Virus record (IMG/VR): IMGVR_UViG_3300006802_000346
Span: 1 to 30,254 of that record
DNA: 30,254 nucleotides
Source of the DNA: a virus
Strand: one strand, 5' to 3'
In this document: piece after piece, positions 12,599 through 19,836 of the stretch
How the letters are laid out: each line of letters begins with the position of its first letter
Numbering within the stretch: the stretch's first letter is position 1
Program-made: the position numbers and the translations under genes
Notes under the pieces: model-generated
Told to the model about the DNA's origin: nothing
What the model saw: only the letters and a program-made list of their open reading frames with translations
The model's database searches: none

Positions 12599-13657
12599 AT
12601 GACTGCAATTGCAGTAGCACGCTCTCAAGACAACACTTGGGAGCGTTTTTGTAGCTGGGTAACCAGCACCAATAACCGTCTTTATGTTGGGTGGTTTGGG
12701 ACACTGATGATCCCATGCCTGTTGGCAGCCACCATTTGTTTTATTATTGCATTCATTGCGGCTCCCCCTGTCGATATTGATGGCATCCGTGAGCCCGTAT
12801 CTGGGAGTCTTCTCTATGGAAACAACATCATTTCGGGAGCCGTCGTTCCGAGCAGCAATGCCATCGGACTTCACCTCTACCCAATTTGGGAAGCTAATTC
12901 ACTTGATGAGTGGCTATACAATGGAGGTCCCTATCAACTCACGGTCTTCCATTTCCTCATTGGTATCTACGCTTACCTGGGACGAGAGTGGGAACTTAGC
13001 TATCGACTAGGGATGAGGCCCTGGATCTTTGTCGCATATTCAGCACCAGTGGCGGCTGCTACCGCTGTATTCCTTGTCTATCCCTTTGGTCAAGGAAGCT
13101 TCTCTGATGGTATGCCTTTGGGTATCTCGGGAACCTTCAACTTCATGCTGGTCTTCCAGGCTGAACATAACATCCTTATGCACCCCTTCCATATGCTTGG
13201 AGTCGCGGGTGTATTCGGTGGGGCTTTGTTTAGCGCGATGCACGGCAGCTTGGTTACGTCTAGTCTTGTACGTGAAACGACTGAAGAGATCTCTCAGAAC
13301 TACGGCTACAAGTTTGGCCAAGAAGAGGAGACGTATAACATCGTTGCCGCTCATGGCTATTTTGGACGTTTGATCTTCCAATATGCTAGCTTCAATAATT
13401 CCCGTAGTCTTCACTTCTTCCTTGCTGCTTGGCCTGTTGTTGGTATCTGGCTTACTAGTCTGGGCGTTTCGACCATGGCTTTTAATCTTAATGGGTTCAA
13501 TTTTAACCAAAGTATTATTGACTCTCAAGGTCAAGTAATCAATACTTGGGCTGATGTACTCAACCGAGCAGACCTTGGCTTCGAGGTAATGCACGAGCGT
13601 AATGCTCATAACTTCCCGCTTGATCTAGCGGCACATACAGCACCTGTTATTGGGTGA
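12599..13657 (+). CDS. psbA: Photosystem II D1 protein
   Basis: The 352-aa product is a complete D1 reaction-centre protein of photosystem II, with five transmembrane helices in the thylakoid. Key residues are all in place: Y161 (TyrZ), the Mn4Ca ligands D170, E189, H332, E333, D342 and A344, chlorophyll ligand H198, non-haem iron ligands H215 and H272, and QB-site S264. Position 130 is Glu (GREWELSY), the high-light D1 form, rather than Gln. The C-terminal pre-sequence after A344 is short (AHTAPVIG). Phage D1 replaces the fast-turning-over host protein and keeps photosynthetic energy flowing during infection. Only seven bases separate it from the rlpA-like gene, with no visible promoter, and a terminator follows, so it is probably the last gene of its transcript. 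Confidence 0.98.
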   Translation: MTAIAVARSQDNTWERFCSWVTSTNNRLYVGWFGTLMIPCLLAATICFIIAFIAAPPVDIDGIREPVSGSLLYGNNIISGAVVPSSNAIGLHLYPIWEANSLDEWLYNGGPYQLTVFHFLIGIYAYLGREWELSYRLGMRPWIFVAYSAPVAAATAVFLVYPFGQGSFSDGMPLGISGTFNFMLVFQAEHNILMHPFHMLGVAGVFGGALFSAMHGSLVTSSLVRETTEEISQNYGYKFGQEEETYNIVAAHGYFGRLIFQYASFNNSRSLHFFLAAWPVVGIWLTSLGVSTMAFNLNGFNFNQSIIDSQGQVINTWADVLNRADLGFEVMHERNAHNFPLDLAAHTAPVIG

Positions 13658-13663
13658 TGGATT

Positions 13664-13696
13664 GAGGGCACCTCAGAGTAGGACCCTCTTTTCTTT
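13664..13696 (+). terminator. Rho-independent terminator after psbA
   Basis: GAGGG (13664-13668) pairs with CCCTC (13684-13688); an inner CC/GG pair (13671-13672 with 13681-13682) extends the stem across a small bulge. TTTTCTTT follows at 13689-13696. It starts six bases after the psbA stop and separates the photosynthesis island from the capsid cassette. Confidence 0.75.
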
Positions 13697-13818
13697 GGCT
13701 GAGGCCGGTACGCCGATACCCTTAGTCATGACAGTCTGGAGAGACAGACAACAAGAAATATAGCGCAACAAATTTTCCAAGCTTGGAGAGAAGACCACAC
13801 TAATCTCTCTTTACTATC
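13697..13818 (+). promoter_or_regulatory. Leader of the capsid gene with several small hairpins
   Basis: This is the longest gene-free stretch in the window. GTCTG (13734-13738) and CAGAC (13745-13749) enclose a GAGAGA loop. A second GAGAGA (13786-13791) can pair with TCTCTC (13804-13809) directly before the GTG start at 13819. GGTA/TACC (13707-13710 with 13717-13720) is a weaker stem. The purine-rich GGAGAGAAG (13785-13793) lies too far from the start for an ordinary Shine-Dalgarno. Since a terminator precedes it, a promoter is expected here, but no convincing -35/-10 pair or known phage promoter is seen. Confidence 0.45.
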
Positions 13819-14835
13819 GTGTCTAACGTAACTCAAACCGTACTCGGTACTCTTAATAAGGCAGTATCCGATACGTCTGGCGCGCGTGCTTATGATACTA
13901 AGTACGCAACTTATCTGAAGCTGTTTAGCGGTGAAATGTTCAAGGCCTATGAATCGGCCACTATCGCTAAAGGCACTGTGCAGAGCCGTACCCTGAAGAA
14001 TGGTAAGGCTATGCAGTTCATCTTCACTGGTCGTATGCAGGCTGGCTACCATACTCCTGGTACGCCTATCCTCGGTTCCGGTGATCCCCCGGTGGCAGAG
14101 AAGACCATCGTCTGTGACGACCTGCTGATCAGCTCGGCATTCGTCTATGACCTGGATGAAACTCTGGCTCACTATTCGCTGCGCGGCGAGATCGCTAAGA
14201 AGATCGGTCATGCTCTGGCCGAAGCTTATGATAAAAAGATCTTCCGTCAAATTGCTAAAGCTGCCCGTGAAGCTCATCCGATCACTGCTGCCCCTGGTCC
14301 TGAGCCCGGCGGTTCTGTGATTCAACTTGGTGCTAACAAGGAGTTTGATGCTCAAGCTCTGGTTGACGCCTTCTTTGAAGCTGCTTCCATCATGGATGAG
14401 AAGAACCTTCCTAAGCAAGGTCGTATGGCTGTGCTGTCTCCTCGTCAGTACTACGCTCTGATCTCCCAGGTTGATAGCAACATCCTCAACCGTGACTTCG
14501 GTAACACTCAAGGTAGCCTGAATAGCGGTGAAGGTCTCTATGAGATCGCTGGTATCCCCATCAAGCGTTCTAACAACCTGCCTTTCCTGGCTGGTACTGT
14601 GAATGCTGTGAGCGGTGAGAACAACGATTACTCTGGTGACTTCGGTACCCACTGTGGTCTCATCTATCACAAAGATGCTGCTGGTGTTGTGGAAGCTATT
14701 GCCCCCTCCGTGCAGACCACCTCTGGTGATGTGTCGGTGATGTACCAAGGTGACCTGATTGTTGGTCGTCTGGCTATGGGCTGTGGCACTCTGAATCCTG
14801 CTGCTGCTATCGAACTGCAGTCGGCTCGTTCCTGA
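13819..14835 (+). CDS. Major capsid protein, T7 gp10-like
   Basis: The 338-aa protein (T7 gp10A is 344-347) has the HK97-fold capsid pattern of T7-like phages: KYATYLKLFSGEMFKAYE, SRTLKNGKAMQFIFTGRM, the HTPGTPILG loop, DDLLISSAFVYDLDETLAHYSLRGEI, MAVLSPRQYYAL, LYEIAGIPIKRSNNLPF and a C-terminal VMYQGDLIVGRLAMGCGTLNPAAAIEL. It starts with GTG at 13819 without a normal Shine-Dalgarno. Codon choice is markedly biased (CTG, CGT, GGT, GAC, AAG) compared with the tail genes, as expected for the most abundant virion protein. It is preceded by a terminator and leader and followed by three small genes and another terminator. No gp10B-like frameshift extension is obvious. Confidence 0.96.
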   Translation: MSNVTQTVLGTLNKAVSDTSGARAYDTKYATYLKLFSGEMFKAYESATIAKGTVQSRTLKNGKAMQFIFTGRMQAGYHTPGTPILGSGDPPVAEKTIVCDDLLISSAFVYDLDETLAHYSLRGEIAKKIGHALAEAYDKKIFRQIAKAAREAHPITAAPGPEPGGSVIQLGANKEFDAQALVDAFFEAASIMDEKNLPKQGRMAVLSPRQYYALISQVDSNILNRDFGNTQGSLNSGEGLYEIAGIPIKRSNNLPFLAGTVNAVSGENNDYSGDFGTHCGLIYHKDAAGVVEAIAPSVQTTSGDVSVMYQGDLIVGRLAMGCGTLNPAAAIELQSARS

Positions 14836-14850
14836 TAAGAGGTTAGCCAA

Positions 14851-15039
14851 ATGTCTATCATTCCTGGCACCTCTGTTGTCCTTGTTGATACGAATGCCAT
14901 TGGCAGCCTTGCCCAGTCTGAGACAATGAACCCTGCCACTCCTTTGGAGTATGGCAAGACTGTTGCTTCTGGCGAAGGTATTCGTGTAAGCAAGGTTAAA
15001 ACTGACGACGCTGACGGCAAACTGCCGTATGCAAGCTAA
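14851..15039 (+). CDS. Small hypothetical protein in the capsid cassette, 62 aa
   Basis: ATG 14851 has an AGAGG Shine-Dalgarno about ten bases upstream. The product begins with a hydrophobic strand (IIPGTSVVLVDTNAIGSL) and continues with TPLEYGKTVASGEGIRVSKV, looking like a small beta-rich domain. Codon use resembles the capsid gene, suggesting high expression. No family is recognised. Location between capsid and terminator suggests a head-decorating or capsid-associated protein, which is inference. Confidence 0.75.
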   Translation: MSIIPGTSVVLVDTNAIGSLAQSETMNPATPLEYGKTVASGEGIRVSKVKTDDADGKLPYAS

Positions 15040-15056
15040 CTACTAGGATTTAAGAA

Positions 15057-15536
15057 ATGTCTGTTACCACTTCTCCTGATGGGATTATCTATAGTCCCGA
15101 TATTCTCACTGTTGCTAACGTCGTTGACGCTGACGTAACTGTGACAAATAGCGCTACCCTGGTTGATGTTCCTGATCTGACCATCCCCATTGGTAAGCGT
15201 GAGCGGATCCTTTTCCGCTATACCCTCTTCTATACGACCACCGCTAGTGGCGACCTGAAGTATCGTGTTGAGATCCCCGCATCTCCGACTCTCTATCGCC
15301 TGGCGATTAAGTCTATTGATCCGGGTGGTACTCATGCACAATCCGTCATCACCGCTGAGGCTGATGGAACTGTGACTGCTGCTTCTGGTACTGATGGTCT
15401 TCTGGAACTGCGTGGTGTTCTTGTAAATGCTGGCACCGAAGGTGAGGTCAAGTTCCAATTTGCTCAGAATACCGCTACCTCTGCTGAGTCTGCGATTATC
15501 CGTCGTGGCTCCTTCCTTGAGTTCCGGAGGTTCTGA
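15057..15536 (+). CDS. Beta-rich structural protein in the capsid cassette, 159 aa
   Basis: An AGGA Shine-Dalgarno (TAGGATTTAAGAA) precedes ATG 15057. The sequence has the strand-rich pattern of an immunoglobulin- or jelly-roll-like domain: DLTIPIGKRERILFRYTLFY, TTTASGDLKYRVEIPASPT, then GLLELRGVLVNAGTEGEVKF and a final SAIIRRGSFLEFRRF. Similar sequence segments (ILFRYTLFYTTTASGDLKY) occur, to my recollection, in phage structural proteins of unknown role. Codon use is biased like that of the capsid gene. It is likely a capsid decoration or minor head protein; no motif identifies it precisely. Confidence 0.82.
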   Translation: MSVTTSPDGIIYSPDILTVANVVDADVTVTNSATLVDVPDLTIPIGKRERILFRYTLFYTTTASGDLKYRVEIPASPTLYRLAIKSIDPGGTHAQSVITAEADGTVTAASGTDGLLELRGVLVNAGTEGEVKFQFAQNTATSAESAIIRRGSFLEFRRF

Positions 15537-15538
15537 TC

Positions 15539-15808
15539 ATGGCTAACACTACTGCTGTTGCTGGCAACAACGGTGTTGCCGGTACTGATGCTGGTGGCCT
15601 CGGTAATGCCGTTACTGGCGCTTATGGTTCTACCTATAGCGACAACGGCACTCTGGCTGTAGCTGATAACTGTGCTGTGCGTCGCTCTGTGAGCCGCACT
15701 AACGGTACCACTACGCCTTCTAATGTGTTCTCTGAAACACAAGGCCTGCGATTTGCGTATGCTGGTGTAGAGGCTGATAGCCCTGCACTGGATGCCACTC
15801 GCGTCTGA
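15539..15808 (+). CDS. Gly/Ala/Asn/Thr-rich small protein, 89 aa
   Basis: The gene starts two bases after the previous stop. The product is low in complexity (ANTTAVAGNNGVAGTDAGGL, then GNAVTGAYGSTYSDNGTL), with one cysteine and an RRSVSRTNGTTTPSNVFSET segment. It has no membrane helix or known domain. It is the last gene before the strong terminator at 15822, so it belongs to the capsid transcript. It is probably a minor virion protein, but this rests on position alone. Confidence 0.75.
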   Translation: MANTTAVAGNNGVAGTDAGGLGNAVTGAYGSTYSDNGTLAVADNCAVRRSVSRTNGTTTPSNVFSETQGLRFAYAGVEADSPALDATRV

Positions 15809-15821
15809 TCGTTTAATAACG

Positions 15822-15850
15822 GGGGAGCTTATTTAAAGTTCCCCTTTTTT
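15822..15850 (+). terminator. Strong rho-independent terminator after the capsid cassette
   Basis: GGGGAGC (15822-15828) pairs with GTTCCCC (15838-15844), seven pairs with one G-U, around a nine-base loop (TTATTTAAA). Six Ts follow (15845-15850). It sits after the capsid and its three partners and before the tail genes, comparable in position to T-phi after T7 gene 10, and would let capsid message exceed tail message. Confidence 0.9.
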
Positions 15851-15877
15851 ATTTAAATAGCGTATAACGTTATCATT

Positions 15878-16492
15878 ATGCCGTCTCCTACTTATACGAC
15901 CACACAATTAGCTGCTGTCAACGAAATTCTGGGGTCAGTAGGACAGGCTCCAGTCACTGTTCTCGATACAACTAACCCTGAAGTTGCTTTTGCCTATAAC
16001 ACCCTAATGGACATTAGCAGAGAAGTGCAGGCAGAAGGTTGGTCATTCAATAAAGAACTAGAGTATCCTGTTACTCCTGATACTAACGGATACATCAATA
16101 TAGCTAACAACATTATCTCAATGGACCTCAGTCCCTTGTACGAGAATGTTCAATACGACACCGTTATTCGTGACGGTAAACTATACGACAAGATCGGCCA
16201 CACTAATGTGTGGGAGAACAAGGAGTATAAAGCTGATATTGTTTGGTTCTTTGATTTTGATGATCTCCCTCAACCCTTCAGGGATTACATTACAGCTAGA
16301 GCAGCCTCTAGAGCAGCGATTAGATTGGTAGGTGATGTCAACCTAGCTCAGACTCTTAGTGCTGCAGAAGGTTGGCGTCGAGCAGCCTGCATCGAATATG
16401 AATGCAATGAAGGGGATTACACCATGTTTGGATTCCCCAAAGGAAACGACTATTACGTCAGCTATCAACCATTTAGAGCATTGGCACGATGA
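15878..16492 (+). CDS. Tail tubular protein A (adaptor), T7 gp11-like
   Basis: The 204-aa protein (T7 gp11 is 196) matches in order: LAAVNEILGSVGQAPVTVLD, SREVQAEGWSFNKE, DGKLYDKIGHTNVW, DDLPQPFRDYITARASR-type segment, and WRRAACIEYECNEGDYTMFG. It forms the ring joining portal to the tail nozzle and may bind fibres. The region 15851-15877 upstream contains a 10-bp palindrome (ATAACGTTAT, 15864-15873) but no clear Shine-Dalgarno. Its stop overlaps the next start (ATGA). Confidence 0.94.
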   Translation: MPSPTYTTTQLAAVNEILGSVGQAPVTVLDTTNPEVAFAYNTLMDISREVQAEGWSFNKELEYPVTPDTNGYINIANNIISMDLSPLYENVQYDTVIRDGKLYDKIGHTNVWENKEYKADIVWFFDFDDLPQPFRDYITARAASRAAIRLVGDVNLAQTLSAAEGWRRAACIEYECNEGDYTMFGFPKGNDYYVSYQPFRALAR

Positions 16493-18912
16493 CAGCAGTA
16501 TCACAGAGAATATCTAACTTCCTTGGTGGTGTCTCCCAGCAAGCTGATGAGAAGCTCTTTCCAGGTCAGGTAAAGGATGCTCTGAACTGCTATCCAGATC
16601 CTACTCTTGGGATGATTAAAAGGCCTGGTGGTAAGTTTCTCAGTAAACTAGGTGGTAGTCCTAGTGGTAAGGATAGCGATGCTTGGTTCTTTGTCTTTAG
16701 GGACGATGCAACTAAGTACATTGTCTCCATTAAAAAGAGTGATGGTACTGTAAGGGTGTGGGATATTACCACTGGTACTGAGCAGACTGTTACTTATTCC
16801 GGTAGTGCAGGTACTCAAACAGCAACAAAGGCTTACCTTACTGCTACTGACTATCGTAGTCTTAAGTCTCTTACTATTAACGACTTCACCTATATTGTCA
16901 ATAGTGAAAAGGTTGTCGGTACTGTAGCAGCACCTACATGGAATGCTAAAAGGCAAGCTACTATTGTTGTTAATTCTGTTGAGTACGAAACTCAGTATAA
17001 GGTTACTATCAACGGTACTGACTACACATATACAACTACGGCAACCTCTAGTCCTCCTCTTAAACTTGCTGATGTAACCAGTGGTATTTCTGCTGCAATT
17101 ACTGCAGGTTATACTACTAAGACTATTATCGACAATACGATCTATCTTACCCATACATCGGATATTGATGTTAAAGCAACAGCTGGTCTTGACGGTAAGG
17201 ACTTGAGGGTCTTCCAGGATAGTGTTGATACGTTCAATCGTCTTCCTGAGCAGGCTTCACATAATCAAGTTGTTAAGATCTCCAATAGTTCTGCAGATAA
17301 AGACGACTTCTACCTGAAGTTTATTGCAGAGAATGGGACATCTGGCAAGGGATATTGGGAAGAGACTATTGCTCCTAATGTTAGTGAAGGTTTGAATGCA
17401 GCTACGATGCCTGTAGTGCTACTAAATGCTGGTGGTGGTACATTCAAAGTAGCTCAACTTAATGGTGATGAAACTGTCAACGGGCTACCTTTGATATGGG
17501 AAGAACGTCTTGTTGGAGATGATGACTCCAACTCTCATCCTAGCTTTGTCAACAATACTATTGCTGACATCTTCTCATTTAATAACAGGTTAGGGTTCCT
17601 GACTGAGGATAATGTTTCGATGTCACAAGCTGGTGACTATTGGAACTTCTACCACAAGACTGCAGCTACACAAGTTATAGCGGATCCTATTGATCTCAGT
17701 TGTGCTAGTATCAAACCTGCTGTATTGCATTCTGTTGTACCTATTCCACAGGGTCTACTTCTCTTTAGTGCTAATCAGCAGTTCCTTATGGAATCAGGAG
17801 ATGGTGATGCTTGGACACCAGCTAACGTAACGATTCGTACATTGTCTAATTACGAGTGCGATAAGTATGTCAAACCAGCTGACCTAGGTTCTACTGTGAT
17901 GTTCACCAGTAAGAATCCTAGCTGGTCTAGGGCGTTTGAGATCTTTACTCGTGGTCAAAAGGAAGCACCATCCGTTAATGAATCTAGTAAGGTAGTACCT
18001 GAGTGGATTCCTGAGTCTATTACTACAGCAATTGGAAGCTCTCAGAATGGCCTCTGGGTGGCCTCAGGAAGGGCCTCTACTTACCTGTATATGTTCAGGT
18101 ACTACGATGAGGGAGATGAGCGTAAGATGGCTTCCTGGGTGCGTTGGAGTCTTTATTCTAATATCATCCATACTGCCTTTCAAAACGATACTCTTTATAT
18201 CCTGACTTCAGGTACTGAAGGTTACAATATCCTATCTCACAAGTTGGTACTATCTCCTACGAGTGGTGGTCTAACCAACTCTCTGGGTAACAAAGTTGAT
18301 CCTTATCTTGATGCTTGGTTTGAGATTACCACTACTCCAACTTATGCTTCTGGATTAACTAAGGTCTACATCCCAACTCATTATAACACAACCAAGACGC
18401 TGCAATATGTTGTAGGTCTACTGAAGACTAACCCTTCTAATCTTATCTACTCAGGTCTTTCTAACACCATTACCGTTAAATCAGATGGTGGTGGTAACTA
18501 CTTTGAAATTCCTGGAGATGTAACTGGTAACTATATCTACATTGGTTACCAATATCAAATGGAGCTTAGATTGCCTCGCTATAACTATTCAGCAGGTGAC
18601 CAGGGGTATGACTTTACTGGATATACGACAACAGCTAGAATGAAGTTCTATACAGGACTTGGTGGTGCTGTTAACTTTAACATTAAGGATAACACACGAC
18701 TTGAATGGACTGATGTTTCAGGTGTACAAATTGCTGACACCTACACAGCTGATACGGCTCCGTATCGTGAGTCCTATATCTACAAGGTACCCGTCTATCA
18801 AAGGCCTGATAACTATATCATGAAAGTAATTTCAAATAACCCATTCCCTGTTAGTCTTGTAGCTCTACAATGGGAAGGACAGTACTCACCTGGTTTCTAT
18901 AGGAGGGCGTGA
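16489..18912 (+). CDS. Tail tubular protein B (nozzle), T7 gp12-like
   Basis: The 807-aa length matches T7 gp12 (794). The N-terminus SQRISNFLGGVSQQADEKLF, then CYPDPTLGMIKRPGG, aligns with T7 SQSIKNLKGGISQQPDI and EGLQKRPP. Other typical stretches are FLTEDNVSMSQAGDYWNFY, DPIDLSCAS, LLFSANQQFLME, TPANVTIRTLSNYECD and a C-terminal VALQWEGQYSPGFYRRA. Six copies are expected to form the tail nozzle through which DNA leaves. Start and gp11 stop overlap by four bases, so both tail tube proteins are probably translationally coupled. Confidence 0.96.
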   Translation: MTAVSQRISNFLGGVSQQADEKLFPGQVKDALNCYPDPTLGMIKRPGGKFLSKLGGSPSGKDSDAWFFVFRDDATKYIVSIKKSDGTVRVWDITTGTEQTVTYSGSAGTQTATKAYLTATDYRSLKSLTINDFTYIVNSEKVVGTVAAPTWNAKRQATIVVNSVEYETQYKVTINGTDYTYTTTATSSPPLKLADVTSGISAAITAGYTTKTIIDNTIYLTHTSDIDVKATAGLDGKDLRVFQDSVDTFNRLPEQASHNQVVKISNSSADKDDFYLKFIAENGTSGKGYWEETIAPNVSEGLNAATMPVVLLNAGGGTFKVAQLNGDETVNGLPLIWEERLVGDDDSNSHPSFVNNTIADIFSFNNRLGFLTEDNVSMSQAGDYWNFYHKTAATQVIADPIDLSCASIKPAVLHSVVPIPQGLLLFSANQQFLMESGDGDAWTPANVTIRTLSNYECDKYVKPADLGSTVMFTSKNPSWSRAFEIFTRGQKEAPSVNESSKVVPEWIPESITTAIGSSQNGLWVASGRASTYLYMFRYYDEGDERKMASWVRWSLYSNIIHTAFQNDTLYILTSGTEGYNILSHKLVLSPTSGGLTNSLGNKVDPYLDAWFEITTTPTYASGLTKVYIPTHYNTTKTLQYVVGLLKTNPSNLIYSGLSNTITVKSDGGGNYFEIPGDVTGNYIYIGYQYQMELRLPRYNYSAGDQGYDFTGYTTTARMKFYTGLGGAVNFNIKDNTRLEWTDVSGVQIADTYTADTAPYRESYIYKVPVYQRPDNYIMKVISNNPFPVSLVALQWEGQYSPGFYRRA
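18901..18906 (+). promoter_or_regulatory. Strong Shine-Dalgarno for the gp14-like gene
   Basis: AGGAGG lies nine bases before ATG 18916, inside the end of the gp12 gene. It is one of the few near-perfect ribosome sites in the window and fixes the start of the next gene. Confidence 0.8.
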
Positions 18913-18915
18913 TAG

Positions 18916-19830
18916 ATGGATCCATTTGTAGGATCACTAATAACTACTGGTATTAGTAGCATCTTTGGAGGGTTGTCTGGTCAAGCTGAAGCAGATGCTC
19001 AGAACAGAGCTATCGAAGCCCAGTATAATTACAACCTTCAAAACTGGAAGTACGGTAAGAAGCGAATTAAAGCAGACTACCGTCAAGAAAAGAAGCAGTG
19101 GGAACTCAACAAACAAAACGAGGAAACACTTGCTAACTGGAAAGATCTAACAGCTAATCAAGATTGGCAATATGCCTTAAAGATTCAAGACTTTGAGTAT
19201 CGGTCTCAACTCCGTCAATACCAGAAGTCTGAACAGCTGTATGGACAGCAGCTTACATTCAACAAGATGGCGCAACAGGCAGCAGAAGAGGCTGAACGTC
19301 GTCGTCTTGAAGATGCAGTCAACGAGATTGCCTTCCAAAATCAAGACCTTGTGATTAAATCACTTGAGTCTGAAGGTGCTGCTGCTGTTAAAGGACAGCA
19401 AGGTAGAAGTGCAGCTAAGGGAGACCAATCCGTTGTAGCTGCTCTTGGTCGTAATCAAGCCATCCTTGCTGAGTCTTTGATTAGCGCCAGAGGAGAGACT
19501 GAAGCTGCAATGAAGAAGATTGCTGCTGATAAGTACGGAGCTGATCTTGCTGCTCAAGCTGCACGTATGCTCAAACCTGAACGTGCTCCTGCACCTCCCA
19601 AGCCTATTACAACCCCACGAGCTGAGTTTCTCAAACCACGCAAGCCTAAGGCATTTGACTTTGGTGCTAAGCCTATTAAAGGTGCTATGGCTAGTTCTGC
19701 AGGTGCATGGCTTGGTGCTGCTGGTAACCTAGCTACAGGTATTGCTGGTGCTGCTATCAGTAGTGGTAAATCTAGTGTTGGTTCTTTTGACATTAACAGC
19801 ATCTCTGCTAATCCTTACGGATACAAATAA
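18916..19830 (+). CDS. Internal virion protein B, T7 gp14-like
   Basis: This 304-aa protein lies between nozzle and gp15, the T7 gp14 position, and is about 100 residues longer than T7 gp14. It starts with a hydrophobic Gly-rich segment (FVGSLITTGISSIFGGLSG), followed by a long charged helical region (residues about 25-215, rich in Gln, Lys, Glu and Ala, with VKGQQGRSAAKGDQSVVAALGRNQA typical of podovirus internal proteins). It ends with a second small-residue hydrophobic stretch (SSAGAWLGAAGNLATGIAGA, about 260-279). In T7, gp14 is ejected first and makes a pore in the outer membrane; the two hydrophobic stretches fit that role. Identity is from position and architecture. Confidence 0.88.
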   Translation: MDPFVGSLITTGISSIFGGLSGQAEADAQNRAIEAQYNYNLQNWKYGKKRIKADYRQEKKQWELNKQNEETLANWKDLTANQDWQYALKIQDFEYRSQLRQYQKSEQLYGQQLTFNKMAQQAAEEAERRRLEDAVNEIAFQNQDLVIKSLESEGAAAVKGQQGRSAAKGDQSVVAALGRNQAILAESLISARGETEAAMKKIAADKYGADLAAQAARMLKPERAPAPPKPITTPRAEFLKPRKPKAFDFGAKPIKGAMASSAGAWLGAAGNLATGIAGAAISSGKSSVGSFDINSISANPYGYK

Positions 19831-19836
19831 CAACTA

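Noticed and set aside
13661-13676. Phage RNA polymerase promoter resembling the Syn5 consensus (ATTGGGCACC...)
   Set aside because: The match needs a two-base insertion, loses the end of the consensus, lies in the stem of the psbA terminator, and is not repeated before other gene blocks.
13726-14850. 374-codon open frame on the - strand opposite the capsid gene
   Set aside because: It mirrors a codon-biased gene whose codons rarely create antisense stops. The translation is a Ser/Thr/Leu/Val/Arg-rich shadow without domain features, and every other gene is on the + strand.
15863-15873. Sigma-70 -10 box (TATAAC) or operator (ATAACGTTAT palindrome) before gp11
   Set aside because: No -35 element is found at proper distance, and the box is only ten bases from the ATG. 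A 10-bp AT-rich palindrome is not rare by chance.
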